Shown one piece after another: positions 14,384 through 22,607 of a stretch of DNA of 31,401 nt (positions within the stretch are counted from its first letter, which is position 1; every line of letters starts with the position of its first letter). The DNA lies in assembly GCA_900757185.1 (NCBI GenBank), contig CAAEMX010000014.1:1-31401 (forward strand), given 5' to 3'. This DNA comes from an uncultured Collinsella sp. (GTDB taxonomy: Bacteria > Actinomycetota > Coriobacteriia > Coriobacteriales > Coriobacteriaceae). The notes below the pieces were generated by a model, which saw only the letters and a list, made by a program, of their open reading frames with translations, was not told where the DNA came from and ran no database searches. Position numbers and translations under genes: made by a program.

Positions 14384-15346
14384 CTAGCGGGTAGGGTGCC
14401 AAACTTGGAGGGCGCTGCCGAGGACGTCGACCTCGATGCGCGAGGCGTCAACGGGCTCGCCGTCGGCCTGGATGGGGTAGTCGGGCTCCTCAAAAGTTAG
14501 CTCGGCATGGCGGCAGCGGCGCATGCGAACCGGTGGCAACTTGGTATGGTGGCCGTCCTTGGCCGAAAGGAACATAGGCAGGGCTACCGCGCGAGGGACG
14601 GGGCCGCAGGCGTAGCAGACGTCGAGCATGCCGTCGCAGGGGTCGGCATCGGGGCAGATGCGATAGCCCGAGCCATAGGTAGGACCAAGCTGAATCGCCA
14701 TGATGATCGCCCTCACGCGCTCGGCGGGCGCGCCGTCAAAGCTGACTGTCATGGGGTAGTTGCGGTAGCGCAGGCCAAACTGCTCAAGTCCCGAAAGGGT
14801 GTAGAGCGGCGCGCCCGTCAAGCCGGTCTTTTTGCGCAGCTCAGTGGTGCCCAGGCCGATGGCGGCATCGATGCCGACCGAAAGCGTCTGGTCGTAGTAC
14901 TCAACGGTAGCCTCGCCGCTGCCGCTCGCAGGGCTCCACGAGCGAATGCGCCCGATGTCCTGACGCTGCAGCTCGCAGGTGAGCAGCGCGCCATAATCCT
15001 TGCCGGAGAAATCGTTGATGCCGAGCGTCTGGGCAAAATCATTGCCGGAGCCCACGGGCAGGACGGCAAGAGCGGGGCGGGCGTCCTCCTTTTGCGTCAT
15101 AAGCCCGTTGACGACCTCGTGAATCACGCCGTCGCCGCCGAGTGCGATAACGGTGCGATAGCCCTGAGCCTGTGCGGCCAGCTCCTTGGCGTGTCCCATA
15201 CGCTCGGTCAACACCAGGTCAAACTGGGATGCGCGTGCAGTCATGTCCAAAAAGCGTTGCAGGCGCTCGGCAACTTCGCGTGCCGCACCCGACTGGGCGG
15301 CTGGGTTGGCGATGATGAGCGTGCGACCAAAATCAGTTGCGTGCAT
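14384..15346 (-). CDS. Diacylglycerol kinase-family lipid kinase (DgkB/YegS-like)
   Basis: 320 residues. The N-terminal catalytic domain has NPAAQSG, the nucleotide loop GGDGVIHEVVNGL, and PVGSGNDFAQTLG, the signature of diacylglycerol/sphingosine kinase-type enzymes. The C-terminal part is the beta-rich second domain, ending in IQADGEPVD. It should phosphorylate a lipid alcohol at the membrane face, for example diacylglycerol to phosphatidate. The start at 15346 has GGGAG 7 nt upstream; in-frame starts further upstream add a tail with no family match. It follows the CLC gene on the same strand after 86 nt, probably as an operon. It ends 21 nt from the convergent release-factor-like gene. Confidence 0.87.
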   Translation of the reverse strand: MHATDFGRTLIIANPAAQSGAAREVAERLQRFLDMTARASQFDLVLTERMGHAKELAAQAQGYRTVIALGGDGVIHEVVNGLMTQKEDARPALAVLPVGSGNDFAQTLGINDFSGKDYGALLTCELQRQDIGRIRSWSPASGSGEATVEYYDQTLSVGIDAAIGLGTTELRKKTGLTGAPLYTLSGLEQFGLRYRNYPMTVSFDGAPAERVRAIIMAIQLGPTYGSGYRICPDADPCDGMLDVCYACGPVPRAVALPMFLSAKDGHHTKLPPVRMRRCRHAELTFEEPDYPIQADGEPVDASRIEVDVLGSALQVWHPTR

Positions 15347-15432
15347 GGGGCGACTCCCGGCGTGTGACATGACAGTGCGGTCGCGCTCAGGTCGAATTAG
15401 CCCCGATTGTGGCTGCACGGCGATAATTACAT

Positions 15433-16854
15433 CTACTCTATCAGGTCGTTGTGGCGCTCGATAGCATCCGCTACCGTACCTCCCTCATCCACAATAAGCG
15501 AGCGGCGCTTGGGTGAGATGATGCGCTGGGCGGGGTACACGCCGCGGTGTCCGCCGGTTAGGTAGCTGATAAAGGCCACGATGACAAAGAACCCGGCGGC
15601 CGTGCCGTGGAACAGGTCGATGGCCATCATGCAGGTGGTGATGGGCACGTTGAGGCCGGCGCAGAACACGCCGAGCATGCCGAGAGCCGCCATAAAGCTC
15701 GGGTCGAGTCCAGCGAGGCAGCCAATCCATCCGCCGAGCGCCGCACCGATGCCAAACAGGGGCGTGACCTCGCCGCCTTGGAAGCCCGCGCCCAGGGTAA
15801 GCGCTGTGACGACCAACTTGATGGCTGCGTCCGCCAGGGTGGTGTTGCCTACAAATCCGGCGCCGGAAAGCCACGTGGAAAGGCCGGCGTAGTCCCAGGC
15901 GTCAAGGAGGGCATAGGCGGCCAAAACCACGAGTGCGCCCACGAGTGCGCGAGTAAGGTAATTGGTGATAAAGCGACCGTAAAGGCTTTTGACGGTTCGA
16001 ACCGACCAGGCAAAGAGGCGTGCCGTCAGACCGAAGATAATTGCGCTGATAACAACGATGACAACCGTCCGCGGTGTCATGTTGGGAACGCTGGCGATGA
16101 CATTCGCCTCGTACTCGGTTCCCAAGGCAAGTGACGTAAAGTAGCCGGTAAACGAGGCGACCAGGCAGTAGATGCCCGCGGTGTAGTCGATCTTGCCGAT
16201 AAAGCACATCTCCATGCCAAAGAAAGCTCCAGCAAGGGGCGAGCCGAATACGGCGCCAAAGGCCGACGAGATGCCGGCGAGCATGAGGTCGTGGTGGTCA
16301 TGTTTTTTGAGGTGGGCGAGGTTCGAGATGTTGCTGGCGATGGTGCCGCCAATCTGCACCGCGGCCCCCTCGCGACCGGCAGATCCGCCCGTTAGGTGCG
16401 TGAGCGTGGAGCAGACGAAGGTGAGAACGGCCATGCGCATATGGATGAGGCGTGTGCCCAGAGCGGAGTCGATGACCAGGTTGTTACCGCGTTTGGCGGC
16501 AAGGCCGTGGTTTTTGTACACCCATGCGGTGGCAACGCCCACAACGGGAAGCAAGGCGTAGACCCATGCATGGTGCTCGCGATAGTCGGTCGCGATATTC
16601 AGCGAGGTCAAAAACGCCCAGGCGGCAACGCCCATGGCGAGCGAGACGATGACGACGAGTGCGAGCAACTTGGCGCTCGCGAGTAGGTTGCGGGCGTTGC
16701 GGCGCGTGTCGGCAGCCAAGAGATGCTCGGAGCGGGTGAGCTGATGCCTGCCGGCCATGATGACGTCGTTAAGGGAGAAAAAGCCGCCGTCGTCGAGCGA
16801 CTGGGAATGATCCTGCGCCTCGTTAGCGCTTTCGGGTTTGTCGGTAAAAGCCAT
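15433..16854 (-). CDS. CLC-family anion channel/antiporter (possibly fluoride type)
   Basis: 473 residues with about ten to twelve hydrophobic helices (residues ~55-450), a membrane CLC protein. The gating-glutamate motif is GGSAGREGAAVQIG, and the second pore motif is GAGFQGGEVTPLFGIGAALG. The classical chloride motif GSGIP is absent; GNNLVIDS stands in that region. GREGxAVQ together with GGEVTPLF is, to my knowledge, more like the CLC-F fluoride/proton antiporter group than chloride CLCs, so fluoride export is plausible but unproven. An extended soluble N-terminus (~50 residues) and a short C-terminus without CBS domains are present. AGAGGA precedes the ATG. A TATAAT -10 lies upstream at 16884-16889. 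Confidence 0.85.
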   Translation of the reverse strand: MAFTDKPESANEAQDHSQSLDDGGFFSLNDVIMAGRHQLTRSEHLLAADTRRNARNLLASAKLLALVVIVSLAMGVAAWAFLTSLNIATDYREHHAWVYALLPVVGVATAWVYKNHGLAAKRGNNLVIDSALGTRLIHMRMAVLTFVCSTLTHLTGGSAGREGAAVQIGGTIASNISNLAHLKKHDHHDLMLAGISSAFGAVFGSPLAGAFFGMEMCFIGKIDYTAGIYCLVASFTGYFTSLALGTEYEANVIASVPNMTPRTVVIVVISAIIFGLTARLFAWSVRTVKSLYGRFITNYLTRALVGALVVLAAYALLDAWDYAGLSTWLSGAGFVGNTTLADAAIKLVVTALTLGAGFQGGEVTPLFGIGAALGGWIGCLAGLDPSFMAALGMLGVFCAGLNVPITTCMMAIDLFHGTAAGFFVIVAFISYLTGGHRGVYPAQRIISPKRRSLIVDEGGTVADAIERHNDLIE

Positions 16855-16883
16855 ACGTTCCTCTTCTTGATTGCAACACGAGC

Positions 16884-16889
16884 ATTATA
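16884..16889 (-). promoter_or_regulatory. Probable -10 of the CLC gene promoter
   Basis: TATAAT on the minus strand, about 30 nt upstream of the ATG. The best -35 candidates (TTGTCA at 14 bp, GGTTTG at 18 bp) are imperfect. Confidence 0.45.
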
Positions 16890-17001
16890 GAACGTGCCAA
16901 ACGTGACAAACCGGCTGGTTGGTTTTGGTTCTGTTTCGCCGTCCGTTACCGACAGGTGTATTCGTGGGCACGGGCCGTGTCGCCGTCGTGCGGCGGGGGA
17001 T

Positions 17002-17007
17002 TATACT
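17002..17007 (+). promoter_or_regulatory. Probable -10 of the moeA-moaB promoter
   Basis: TATACT lies about 58 nt before the moeA start. No good -35 is visible. The leader (17008-17065) shows no recognisable molybdenum-cofactor riboswitch. Confidence 0.4.
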
Positions 17008-17065
17008 GAGATAAACATAAAGAATCGGCGCCCGTGATGTGCGCCGTTGCATGCTAGAGGTGTAT

Positions 17066-18328
17066 ATGGCAGAGAAACTCATTCCGTTGGAGGACGCACA
17101 GGCGATCGTCTTGTCGCACGTGAATCGCACCGAAGTTGTCGAGATTCCCGTGTGGCAGGCTGCCGGTCTTCCCTTGGCAGAGGACGCGGTGGCCGATATC
17201 GACATCTCGCCGTTTGCTAACAGCGCTATGGACGGATATGCCGTGCGCTCGGCGGATTTGGCGCAGGGATCTGGCGAGGCGCCGGTGACGCTCGACGTTA
17301 TCGGACACGAGGCCGCGGGCCATGTGTTTGAGGGCACAATTGGCGCGGGCGAGACGGTCCGCATCATGACGGGCGCACCGGTACCCGAAGGTGCCGATGC
17401 CGTGGTGAAGTATGAGATCGTCGATGTGCTCGTCGGTGACGGCAACGAGGGTTCGCGTGTGAGGTTCTCGGCGCCTGCCAAGGTAGGGGAGAACGTTCGC
17501 TCTGCCGCCGAGGAGGCCCATGCCGGCGATGTTGTGATGCACGCCGGCGAGGTCGTGGCTCCGGCGGGCGCCGGCTTGTTGGCGAGCGCCGGGTATGCGA
17601 GCGTGAAGGTCCATGCCGCTCCGCGCGTGGGCATTATCTCGCTGGGCACGGAGCTGGTCGCGCCGAGCGAGCTGCCGGCACGCGGGCAGATTCGCGATTC
17701 CAATTCCTCGGCGTTAATGGCCGAGGTGCTCGATGCTGGGGCCGACCCAGTGTTCTACGGCATTGCGCCCGACGACGAGCGGGCGATTGCCGAGCTGGTG
17801 CACCGCGCCGCGCAAGAGTGCGATTTTGTCATTACGAGCGGTGGCGCCTCGGCTGGCGACTATGACTACGTGACGGCGCTGGTTCGGCGCGAGGGCGAGG
17901 TGCTGTTCGATCGCATTTCGTTGCGTCCCGGCAAAGCCATTACGTTTGGCCTGCTCGGCGGCAAGCCCAATCTGGGGCTTTCGGGCAACCCCGCGGCGGC
18001 ATACGTGGGCTTTGAGATGCTCGCCCGCCCGGCGATTCGCAAGATGCGCGGCTTTGCCGAGGGTGCGCGTCCCGTGCAGCAGGCGGTTCTTACCCACGGC
18101 GTGAAGAAGCGACAGGACCGACGCTTCTATGATCGCGCCACGGTTTTGCGCGACCCCGAGACCGGTGAGTTGTTGGTGACCGAGGCTAAGACGCAGAACT
18201 CGGCGCTGCTTGGAACTATGCAGCGTGCGAACTGCCTGTTGCGTATTGACGAAGGACCGTGCGACCTTGCGGCGGGCGATGTCGTGGACGTTGTTCGCGT
18301 CGACCTGCCTGAGGGCGCCGTGTTGTAG
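17066..18328 (+). CDS. moeA: Molybdopterin molybdenumtransferase MoeA
   Basis: 420 residues of MoeA, which inserts molybdate into adenylylated molybdopterin to finish the molybdenum cofactor in the cytoplasm. The signatures are SPFANSAMDGYAVR near residue 51, RIMTGAPVPEGADAVVKYE near 101, the MoCF-binding domain with SLGTELV, DSNS, TSGGASAGDYDYV (near 264) and LSGNPAAAYVGFEML. The C-terminal domain IV is present. The ATG at 17066 follows TAGAGGTG by 5 nt; an in-frame ATG 27 nt upstream lacks one. The moaB/mog gene starts 10 nt after its stop, which makes a two-gene operon, and modABC follows. Confidence 0.95.
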   Translation: MAEKLIPLEDAQAIVLSHVNRTEVVEIPVWQAAGLPLAEDAVADIDISPFANSAMDGYAVRSADLAQGSGEAPVTLDVIGHEAAGHVFEGTIGAGETVRIMTGAPVPEGADAVVKYEIVDVLVGDGNEGSRVRFSAPAKVGENVRSAAEEAHAGDVVMHAGEVVAPAGAGLLASAGYASVKVHAAPRVGIISLGTELVAPSELPARGQIRDSNSSALMAEVLDAGADPVFYGIAPDDERAIAELVHRAAQECDFVITSGGASAGDYDYVTALVRREGEVLFDRISLRPGKAITFGLLGGKPNLGLSGNPAAAYVGFEMLARPAIRKMRGFAEGARPVQQAVLTHGVKKRQDRRFYDRATVLRDPETGELLVTEAKTQNSALLGTMQRANCLLRIDEGPCDLAAGDVVDVVRVDLPEGAVL

Positions 18329-18338
18329 GGGGAATGCT

Positions 18339-18818
18339 ATGGAGCTGAAGATTTCGATTGTGACGTGCTCGGATACGCGCGATCTTGCCCAGGACGAGGC
18401 TGGGGCTGCACTCGAGGAGCTTATCGAGGCGCAGGGCTGGACGGTCGCCTCACATGCGGTCGTGCGCGACGACGTCAGCGAAATCGGTGATGCCATTGTG
18501 GAAGCCGCCGATGAGTGCCACGCCAATGTCGTGCTCACCTGCGGTGGCACGGGTCTTTCGATGCGCGACGTGACACCCGAGGCGACGCGTGCTGTCTGTG
18601 ACCGCGATGTGCCGGGTATTGCCGAGGCGATCCGTGCGTACTCCATGACCAAGACGCGCCGCGCTATGCTCTCGCGCGCCGTGTGCATGCAGCGTGGGTA
18701 TACGCTTGTCATCAACTTTCCGGGATCTACGAAAGCGGCCCGCGAAAGCTGGGAGGCTGTGAGCGACCAGCTGGAGCATGCGGCCCAAATGACGGCGGGC
18801 GGCGGGCACGCCAAATAA
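18339..18818 (+). CDS. mog: Molybdopterin adenylyltransferase-type protein (MoaB/Mog)
   Basis: 159 residues forming one MoCF-biosynthesis domain. Mog adenylylates molybdopterin before MoeA adds molybdenum; MoaB is a close paralogue of less certain activity. The binding loop is TCGGTGLSMRDVTPEAT near residue 68, and NFPGST near 130 is the second conserved loop. The ATG at 18339 follows TAGGGGGA by 5 nt. It is translated immediately after moeA, its partner in the pathway, and ends in a strong terminator. The usual GTG.S.RDVTPEAT motif is intact, with Met where Pro is common, so activity is expected. The Mog/MoaB distinction is not secure. Confidence 0.88.
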   Translation: MELKISIVTCSDTRDLAQDEAGAALEELIEAQGWTVASHAVVRDDVSEIGDAIVEAADECHANVVLTCGGTGLSMRDVTPEATRAVCDRDVPGIAEAIRAYSMTKTRRAMLSRAVCMQRGYTLVINFPGSTKAARESWEAVSDQLEHAAQMTAGGGHAK

Positions 18819-18831
18819 GCGCGCTACCTAC

Positions 18832-18865
18832 GGCGGAGCGACTTTGCGAGTCGCTCCGCCTTTTT
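18832..18865 (+). terminator. Intrinsic terminator of moeA-mog
   Basis: A perfect 12-bp stem (18832-18843 with 18849-18860), a 5-nt loop and a T run. Confidence 0.92.
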
Positions 18866-18912
18866 ATGCAACGACAGCGCGGAACGTCCTGAGACTATCG
18901 GCGAAAGAGAAT

Positions 18913-18962
18913 TATCAGACGAGAAATCTTTATCACTGATATTATTCGCGCTAAAGTATAAT
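18913..18962 (+). promoter_or_regulatory. modABC promoter region with small inverted repeat
   Basis: A consensus -10 TATAAT lies at 18957-18962. Upstream, TATCAG (18913-18918) and CTGATA (18936-18941) form a 6-bp inverted repeat, 23 bp apart start to start. It overlaps the place of the -35, where a molybdate-sensing repressor would act. No match to the E. coli ModE consensus is claimed. Confidence 0.45.
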
Positions 18963-19022
18963 TCAATTACAGGATAAAGCCCGCGGCGGGGTGCCCGGGC
19001 GTAGCGCTCGAAAGGGTTGAAC

Positions 19023-19895
19023 ATGTTCGATATGGTTTCTCGCCGCGGATTCGTCTCGCTTTCTGCTGTCGCCGCTGCCGGCCTTGGCCTTGCTGGCTGC
19101 TCGGGCAACAAGACGTCTGAGCCGGCCGGCTCCGATGCGGGTTCTGCCAAGACTTCTTTCAAGAAGGCCGTCGGGCTGCAGGTGTTCGCCGCCAACTCGC
19201 TCGAGAAGGCTCTGCCCGAGGTTCAGAAGCTCTACACCGAGCAGACGGGTACCACCTTTGCCGACACGCAGTTTAAGGCGTCCGGCGACCTTGTCGAGCA
19301 GATGCGCGCCGGCGCCGCGGTTGACGTGCTCATCACGGCCTCCAAGGGCACTATGGACGACGCCGAGGCCGCCGAGCTCGTCGACGCCGACACGCGTGAG
19401 GACATGTTCGTCAACGACCTCGTGATTATTCGTGCCGAGGGCTCCGACACCAAGGTCGAGGCCATCGCCGACGTCGCGAACCTGGACGGCAAGATTGCCG
19501 TCGGCGACGCTAAGACCGTTCCCGCCGGCAAGTATGCCAACCAAGCGCTGGCTTCTGTTGGGCTCTACACCGGTACCGAGGGCGACGACGGCGAGTATGC
19601 ACCCGAGCTCGCCGACAAGGTGGCCCTGGCCGACAAGGTCGGCACCGCCGCAGCTTACGTCTCTACGGGCGACTGCGTGGCCGGCTTTGTCTACAGCTCC
19701 GACATCTTCCGCTACGACGGCATCGAGGAGGCCTTCGTGTGCCCCGAGGATTCGCACAAGCCCATCGTGTATCCGGGTGCCGTTGCCGAGAGCTCCGAGC
19801 ACGCCGACGAGGCCAAGGCGTTCATCGACTTCTGTCTGACCAACAAGAAGGCGCAGAAGATTTGGGCTAAGTACGGATTTGAGCTTTCCGCGTAG
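19023..19895 (+). CDS. modA: Molybdate ABC transporter substrate-binding lipoprotein ModA
   Basis: 290 residues of the extracytoplasmic molybdate-binding subunit. The N-terminus is a lipoprotein signal: SRRGF, a hydrophobic core and the lipobox LAGC with Cys26 as the lipid-anchored residue. SRRGFV also fits a twin-arginine motif, so export may be by Tat. The mature part is a type II periplasmic-binding fold with FAANSL, GASVD-like GAAVDVLITASKGTMDDA, VGDAKTVPAGKYA and YSSD segments, as in ModA. The ATG at 19023 has AAAGGG 6 nt upstream. It heads modABC, and the modB start follows 68 nt later. Confidence 0.93.
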   Translation: MFDMVSRRGFVSLSAVAAAGLGLAGCSGNKTSEPAGSDAGSAKTSFKKAVGLQVFAANSLEKALPEVQKLYTEQTGTTFADTQFKASGDLVEQMRAGAAVDVLITASKGTMDDAEAAELVDADTREDMFVNDLVIIRAEGSDTKVEAIADVANLDGKIAVGDAKTVPAGKYANQALASVGLYTGTEGDDGEYAPELADKVALADKVGTAAAYVSTGDCVAGFVYSSDIFRYDGIEEAFVCPEDSHKPIVYPGAVAESSEHADEAKAFIDFCLTNKKAQKIWAKYGFELSA

Positions 19896-19963
19896 TGCGG
19901 CTTGGAGCGATAATCCCATCGTTTTGTCTTTTGCCCTGTCCTCGTCTTTCCTTGGAGCGTTTC

Positions 19964-21406
19964 GTGCGTAATAGATTTCGCATTCTTGTCGCCTGTGCTT
20001 TGACGCTCGCGCTTTGCTGGGTGCCGGGATGGGCGTTTGCCGGTGGTACTGAGGGCGGGGCCCAGGTTGCCGTGACCGCCAAGGGGCTTTCTTATGGGCT
20101 CGATGGTTTTGAACGGTTAGCCAAGGGGACCGCCCGTGTCATGGAGGGCCAGCCCGAGGGCTATCGGTTTCCCGTTGAAGGGGACACGGACCTCATAGTG
20201 GCGCCTGCTGCCGATCGCGTTGTGGTGTGGGTATCGCCCAAGGCGGTCGAGAAGTATGGATTGGATCCGCAGGACAACGAGTGCGCATCGGGTCTCAAGG
20301 CTCTCGTCTGCGAGCTTGACGGCGCAAACTGCATGGGAGGCGCACGGCTGGAAGACATGGATCTTCCTTGGTATGCCACGACGGAAGCGGCGTTTAATGT
20401 CGGTGGGTATACCTATGCCTTTGATGAGCGCGGTGCGAATGGGGACCGCTATGTGGTCATCGCATCAGCCTCGGGTGATGCCAAGGGCGGCGCGCGTTGG
20501 CTTGATAGCGCTCAAATCGTGGAAGCATCATCCGTTGTGATGCAAGATGAACAGGAGCCCTTGGCGTCCCTTGTCGCCTTTTTGACCGGCATCGACTATC
20601 GCCCGCTTTGGGTGTCTATCAAAACGAGTGGCCTTGCCCTGGTGATTGCCTTTGCGCTGGGCCTGTTTGCCGCATGGAAGACTATGGGCACGACGAGCCG
20701 CGTGAAGGGCCTGCTCGACTCGGCCTTTACCATCCCCATGGTGCTGCCTCCCACGGTGTGCGGCTTTCTGCTCCTCATGCTGTTTGGCCGCTCGACCGGG
20801 GTTGGCCAGTGGCTTATCGCGCACGGCATCTCGATCGTCTTTACCTGGCCAGCGGCGGTGATATCTGCCGTGGTGGTGTCGTTTCCCCTGGTCTACCGTA
20901 CGGCGCTCGGCGCCTTTGAGAGCCTGGACACGCAGATGCTCGACGCCGCGCGAACCCTGGGGTGGTCCGAGCGCCGTATCTTTGCCAAGCTTATGATGCC
21001 ACTCGGCTGGCCCTCGATCGCCGCCGGTACGGTGCTCGCCTTTGCCCGTGCGATGGGTGAGTTCGGTTGCACCCTCTTCTTTGCGGGTAACTATGCCGGT
21101 ATTACGCAGACCATCCCCATCGCTATCTACTTTGAGTGGATGGGTGGCAACATCTCAGTTGCCCTCTTTTGGGTTGTCGTCGTGATTGCGTTTAGTTTCC
21201 TGGTCATCCTGTTTATCAACATGTACACCGCGCATTCGCAAAAGTATCGCGAGCGGGGCCTTTCCCGTGCGGAGCGCAAGCGGGCCAAAGAACTCGCCGA
21301 TACGGCCGATTCGCTCGACCCGGTGGGCGGCGATGCCCTGCGTATCGATCGCGAGGCGCTGGCCGAGCTCATGCGCGATGATGCCACTCTGCAGGGAGGT
21401 CGATAG
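19964..21406 (+). CDS. modB: ModB molybdate permease with a large extracytoplasmic N-terminal extension
   Basis: 480 residues, about twice the usual ModB length. Residues 1-27 are a signal-like hydrophobic segment ending in AFA. Residues ~28-216 are a soluble domain with three cysteines that I do not recognise. From ~217 the ABC permease begins: SIKTSGLALVIAFALGLFAAW is the first spanning helix, followed by FTIPMVLPPTVCGF and the EAA-type loop DAARTLGWSERRIFAKLMMPLGWPSIAAG that contacts ModC. A ~50-residue charged cytoplasmic tail ends the protein. The GTG at 19964 follows GGAG by 6 nt. A GTG at 19895 overlapping the modA stop is less likely, because it puts a non-signal stretch before the hydrophobic core. 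modC begins 3 nt after its stop. Confidence 0.88.
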   Translation: MRNRFRILVACALTLALCWVPGWAFAGGTEGGAQVAVTAKGLSYGLDGFERLAKGTARVMEGQPEGYRFPVEGDTDLIVAPAADRVVVWVSPKAVEKYGLDPQDNECASGLKALVCELDGANCMGGARLEDMDLPWYATTEAAFNVGGYTYAFDERGANGDRYVVIASASGDAKGGARWLDSAQIVEASSVVMQDEQEPLASLVAFLTGIDYRPLWVSIKTSGLALVIAFALGLFAAWKTMGTTSRVKGLLDSAFTIPMVLPPTVCGFLLLMLFGRSTGVGQWLIAHGISIVFTWPAAVISAVVVSFPLVYRTALGAFESLDTQMLDAARTLGWSERRIFAKLMMPLGWPSIAAGTVLAFARAMGEFGCTLFFAGNYAGITQTIPIAIYFEWMGGNISVALFWVVVVIAFSFLVILFINMYTAHSQKYRERGLSRAERKRAKELADTADSLDPVGGDALRIDREALAELMRDDATLQGGR

Positions 21407-21409
21407 GCC

Positions 21410-22480
21410 ATGTCGATCGTTCTGGATATCAAAAAGCGCTATCCCGGGTTTACGCTCGATATGCAGCTTGAGGCTGGAGAGGAGCGCGTGGCGCTGCTGG
21501 GCGCCTCGGGGTGCGGCAAGAGCTGTACGCTACGCTGCATTGCCGGTGTGGAGACGCCCGACGAGGGCAAGATCGTCGTCAACGGCGTGACCTTTTTTGA
21601 TTCGGCGGCGGGCATCAACCTATCGCCCCAGGAGCGTAAATGCGCCCTGCTGTTCCAAAACTATCAGCTGTTTCCCAATATGACGGTGGCCGATAACGTG
21701 TGCGCCGGCGTACAGGATGCGGGTGACGTCGCTGCACGCAAAAAGCTCGCCGAGCGCTATCTGGGCATTTTTGGTCTGGCCGATTTTGCCGACCGCTATC
21801 CCGCACGCCTCTCGGGTGGTCAGCAGCAGCGCGTGGCGCTTGCGCGCATGGTGGCGGCACACCCGGGCATTTTTATGTTCGACGAGCCCATGAGCGCGCT
21901 CGATGCCTACCTTAAGAGCGCGCTCGAGCAGAACATGCTCGACCTGTTCGACGTGTGCAACCGCACCGTGCTCTACGTGAGCCACGATATCGACGAAGCG
22001 TGTCGCCTGTGCCAGCGCATTTGCGTGATGCATAACGGGCATGTGGAGGAGATCGGCTCCGTCGAAGATGTGGTCCGCCGGCCGCAAACCTTGGCCGCGC
22101 TGCGCTTGACGGGCTGCAAGAACACAAGCCGGGCGTGCAAGATCGGCGACGAAGAAGTTGAGGCTCTCGACTGGGGCATGACCTTTAATGTGGGTCGCGA
22201 GGTTCCTGATGATGTGGCGTACCTGGGGATTCGCGCAAGTTACTTCCATGTTGACAACCGTGCCGAGCGGGGTCGTAACAGCTACGACTTACACGTGGCC
22301 CGGGTGAGCGATTCGCGCTTTGAGCGGCTGGTGCTGTTGGACGTGCCACGTGTCGATGCACCCACGCGTCTGCAGTGGAAGGTCAACAAGGTGAGCGTGG
22401 CTTCCGACGAGCTGCCGCAGGCCGACGAGACCCTGCGCATGCACTTCGATGCCAAGAGAATTCATCTGGTTTGTCGATAA
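21410..22480 (+). CDS. modC: Molybdate ABC transporter ATP-binding protein ModC
   Basis: 356 residues. The nucleotide-binding domain has Walker A GASGCGKS (31-38), Q-loop LFQNYQLFPNMTV, signature LSGGQQQRVALAR starting near 134, Walker B IFMFDEP, the D-loop SALD and the switch His in LYVSHD. The remaining ~120 residues match the position of the TOBE/MOP-like regulatory domain that binds molybdate in ModC, though it is poorly conserved. GGGAGGT lies 9 nt upstream of the ATG, and the gene is 3 nt from modB. It powers uptake through ModB. A sulfate or tungstate transporter is an alternative, but the mog-moeA neighbourhood favours molybdate (or tungstate). Confidence 0.9.
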   Translation: MSIVLDIKKRYPGFTLDMQLEAGEERVALLGASGCGKSCTLRCIAGVETPDEGKIVVNGVTFFDSAAGINLSPQERKCALLFQNYQLFPNMTVADNVCAGVQDAGDVAARKKLAERYLGIFGLADFADRYPARLSGGQQQRVALARMVAAHPGIFMFDEPMSALDAYLKSALEQNMLDLFDVCNRTVLYVSHDIDEACRLCQRICVMHNGHVEEIGSVEDVVRRPQTLAALRLTGCKNTSRACKIGDEEVEALDWGMTFNVGREVPDDVAYLGIRASYFHVDNRAERGRNSYDLHVARVSDSRFERLVLLDVPRVDAPTRLQWKVNKVSVASDELPQADETLRMHFDAKRIHLVCR

Positions 22481-22482
22481 AT

Positions 22483-22508
22483 GTGACAAGGGGACAGTCC
22501 CTTTGTCC
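22483..22508 (+). terminator. Probable terminator of modABC (GGGAC/GTCCC palindrome)
   Basis: GACAAGGGGA pairs with TCCCTTTGTC, with one G·U pair and a 2-nt gap, right after the modC stop. It resembles the xpt terminator at 13926-13956 but lacks a long T run. Confidence 0.6.
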
Positions 22509-22566
22509 CTTCTGCTGCGTCGCGTAGGGGTTGCGATACGCCGTCCGCTCGCGGCGCCACCATGCG

Positions 22567-22603
22567 TATACTGGGAGGAAAAGATTGACCTATGAGAGGA
22601 GGG
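22567..22603 (+). promoter_or_regulatory. Candidate selD promoter -10 and Shine-Dalgarno
   Basis: TATACT (22567-22572) lies about 36 nt before the selD ATG, and no -35 is evident. GAGGAGGGA (22595-22603) is a very strong ribosome binding site and fixes the start at 22608, upstream of the UGA codon. Confidence 0.5.
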
Positions 22604-22607
22604 ATCG

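Noticed and set aside
16890..17065. Molybdenum-cofactor riboswitch before moeA
   Set aside because: No convincing match to the motif could be made by eye; a covariance search would decide.
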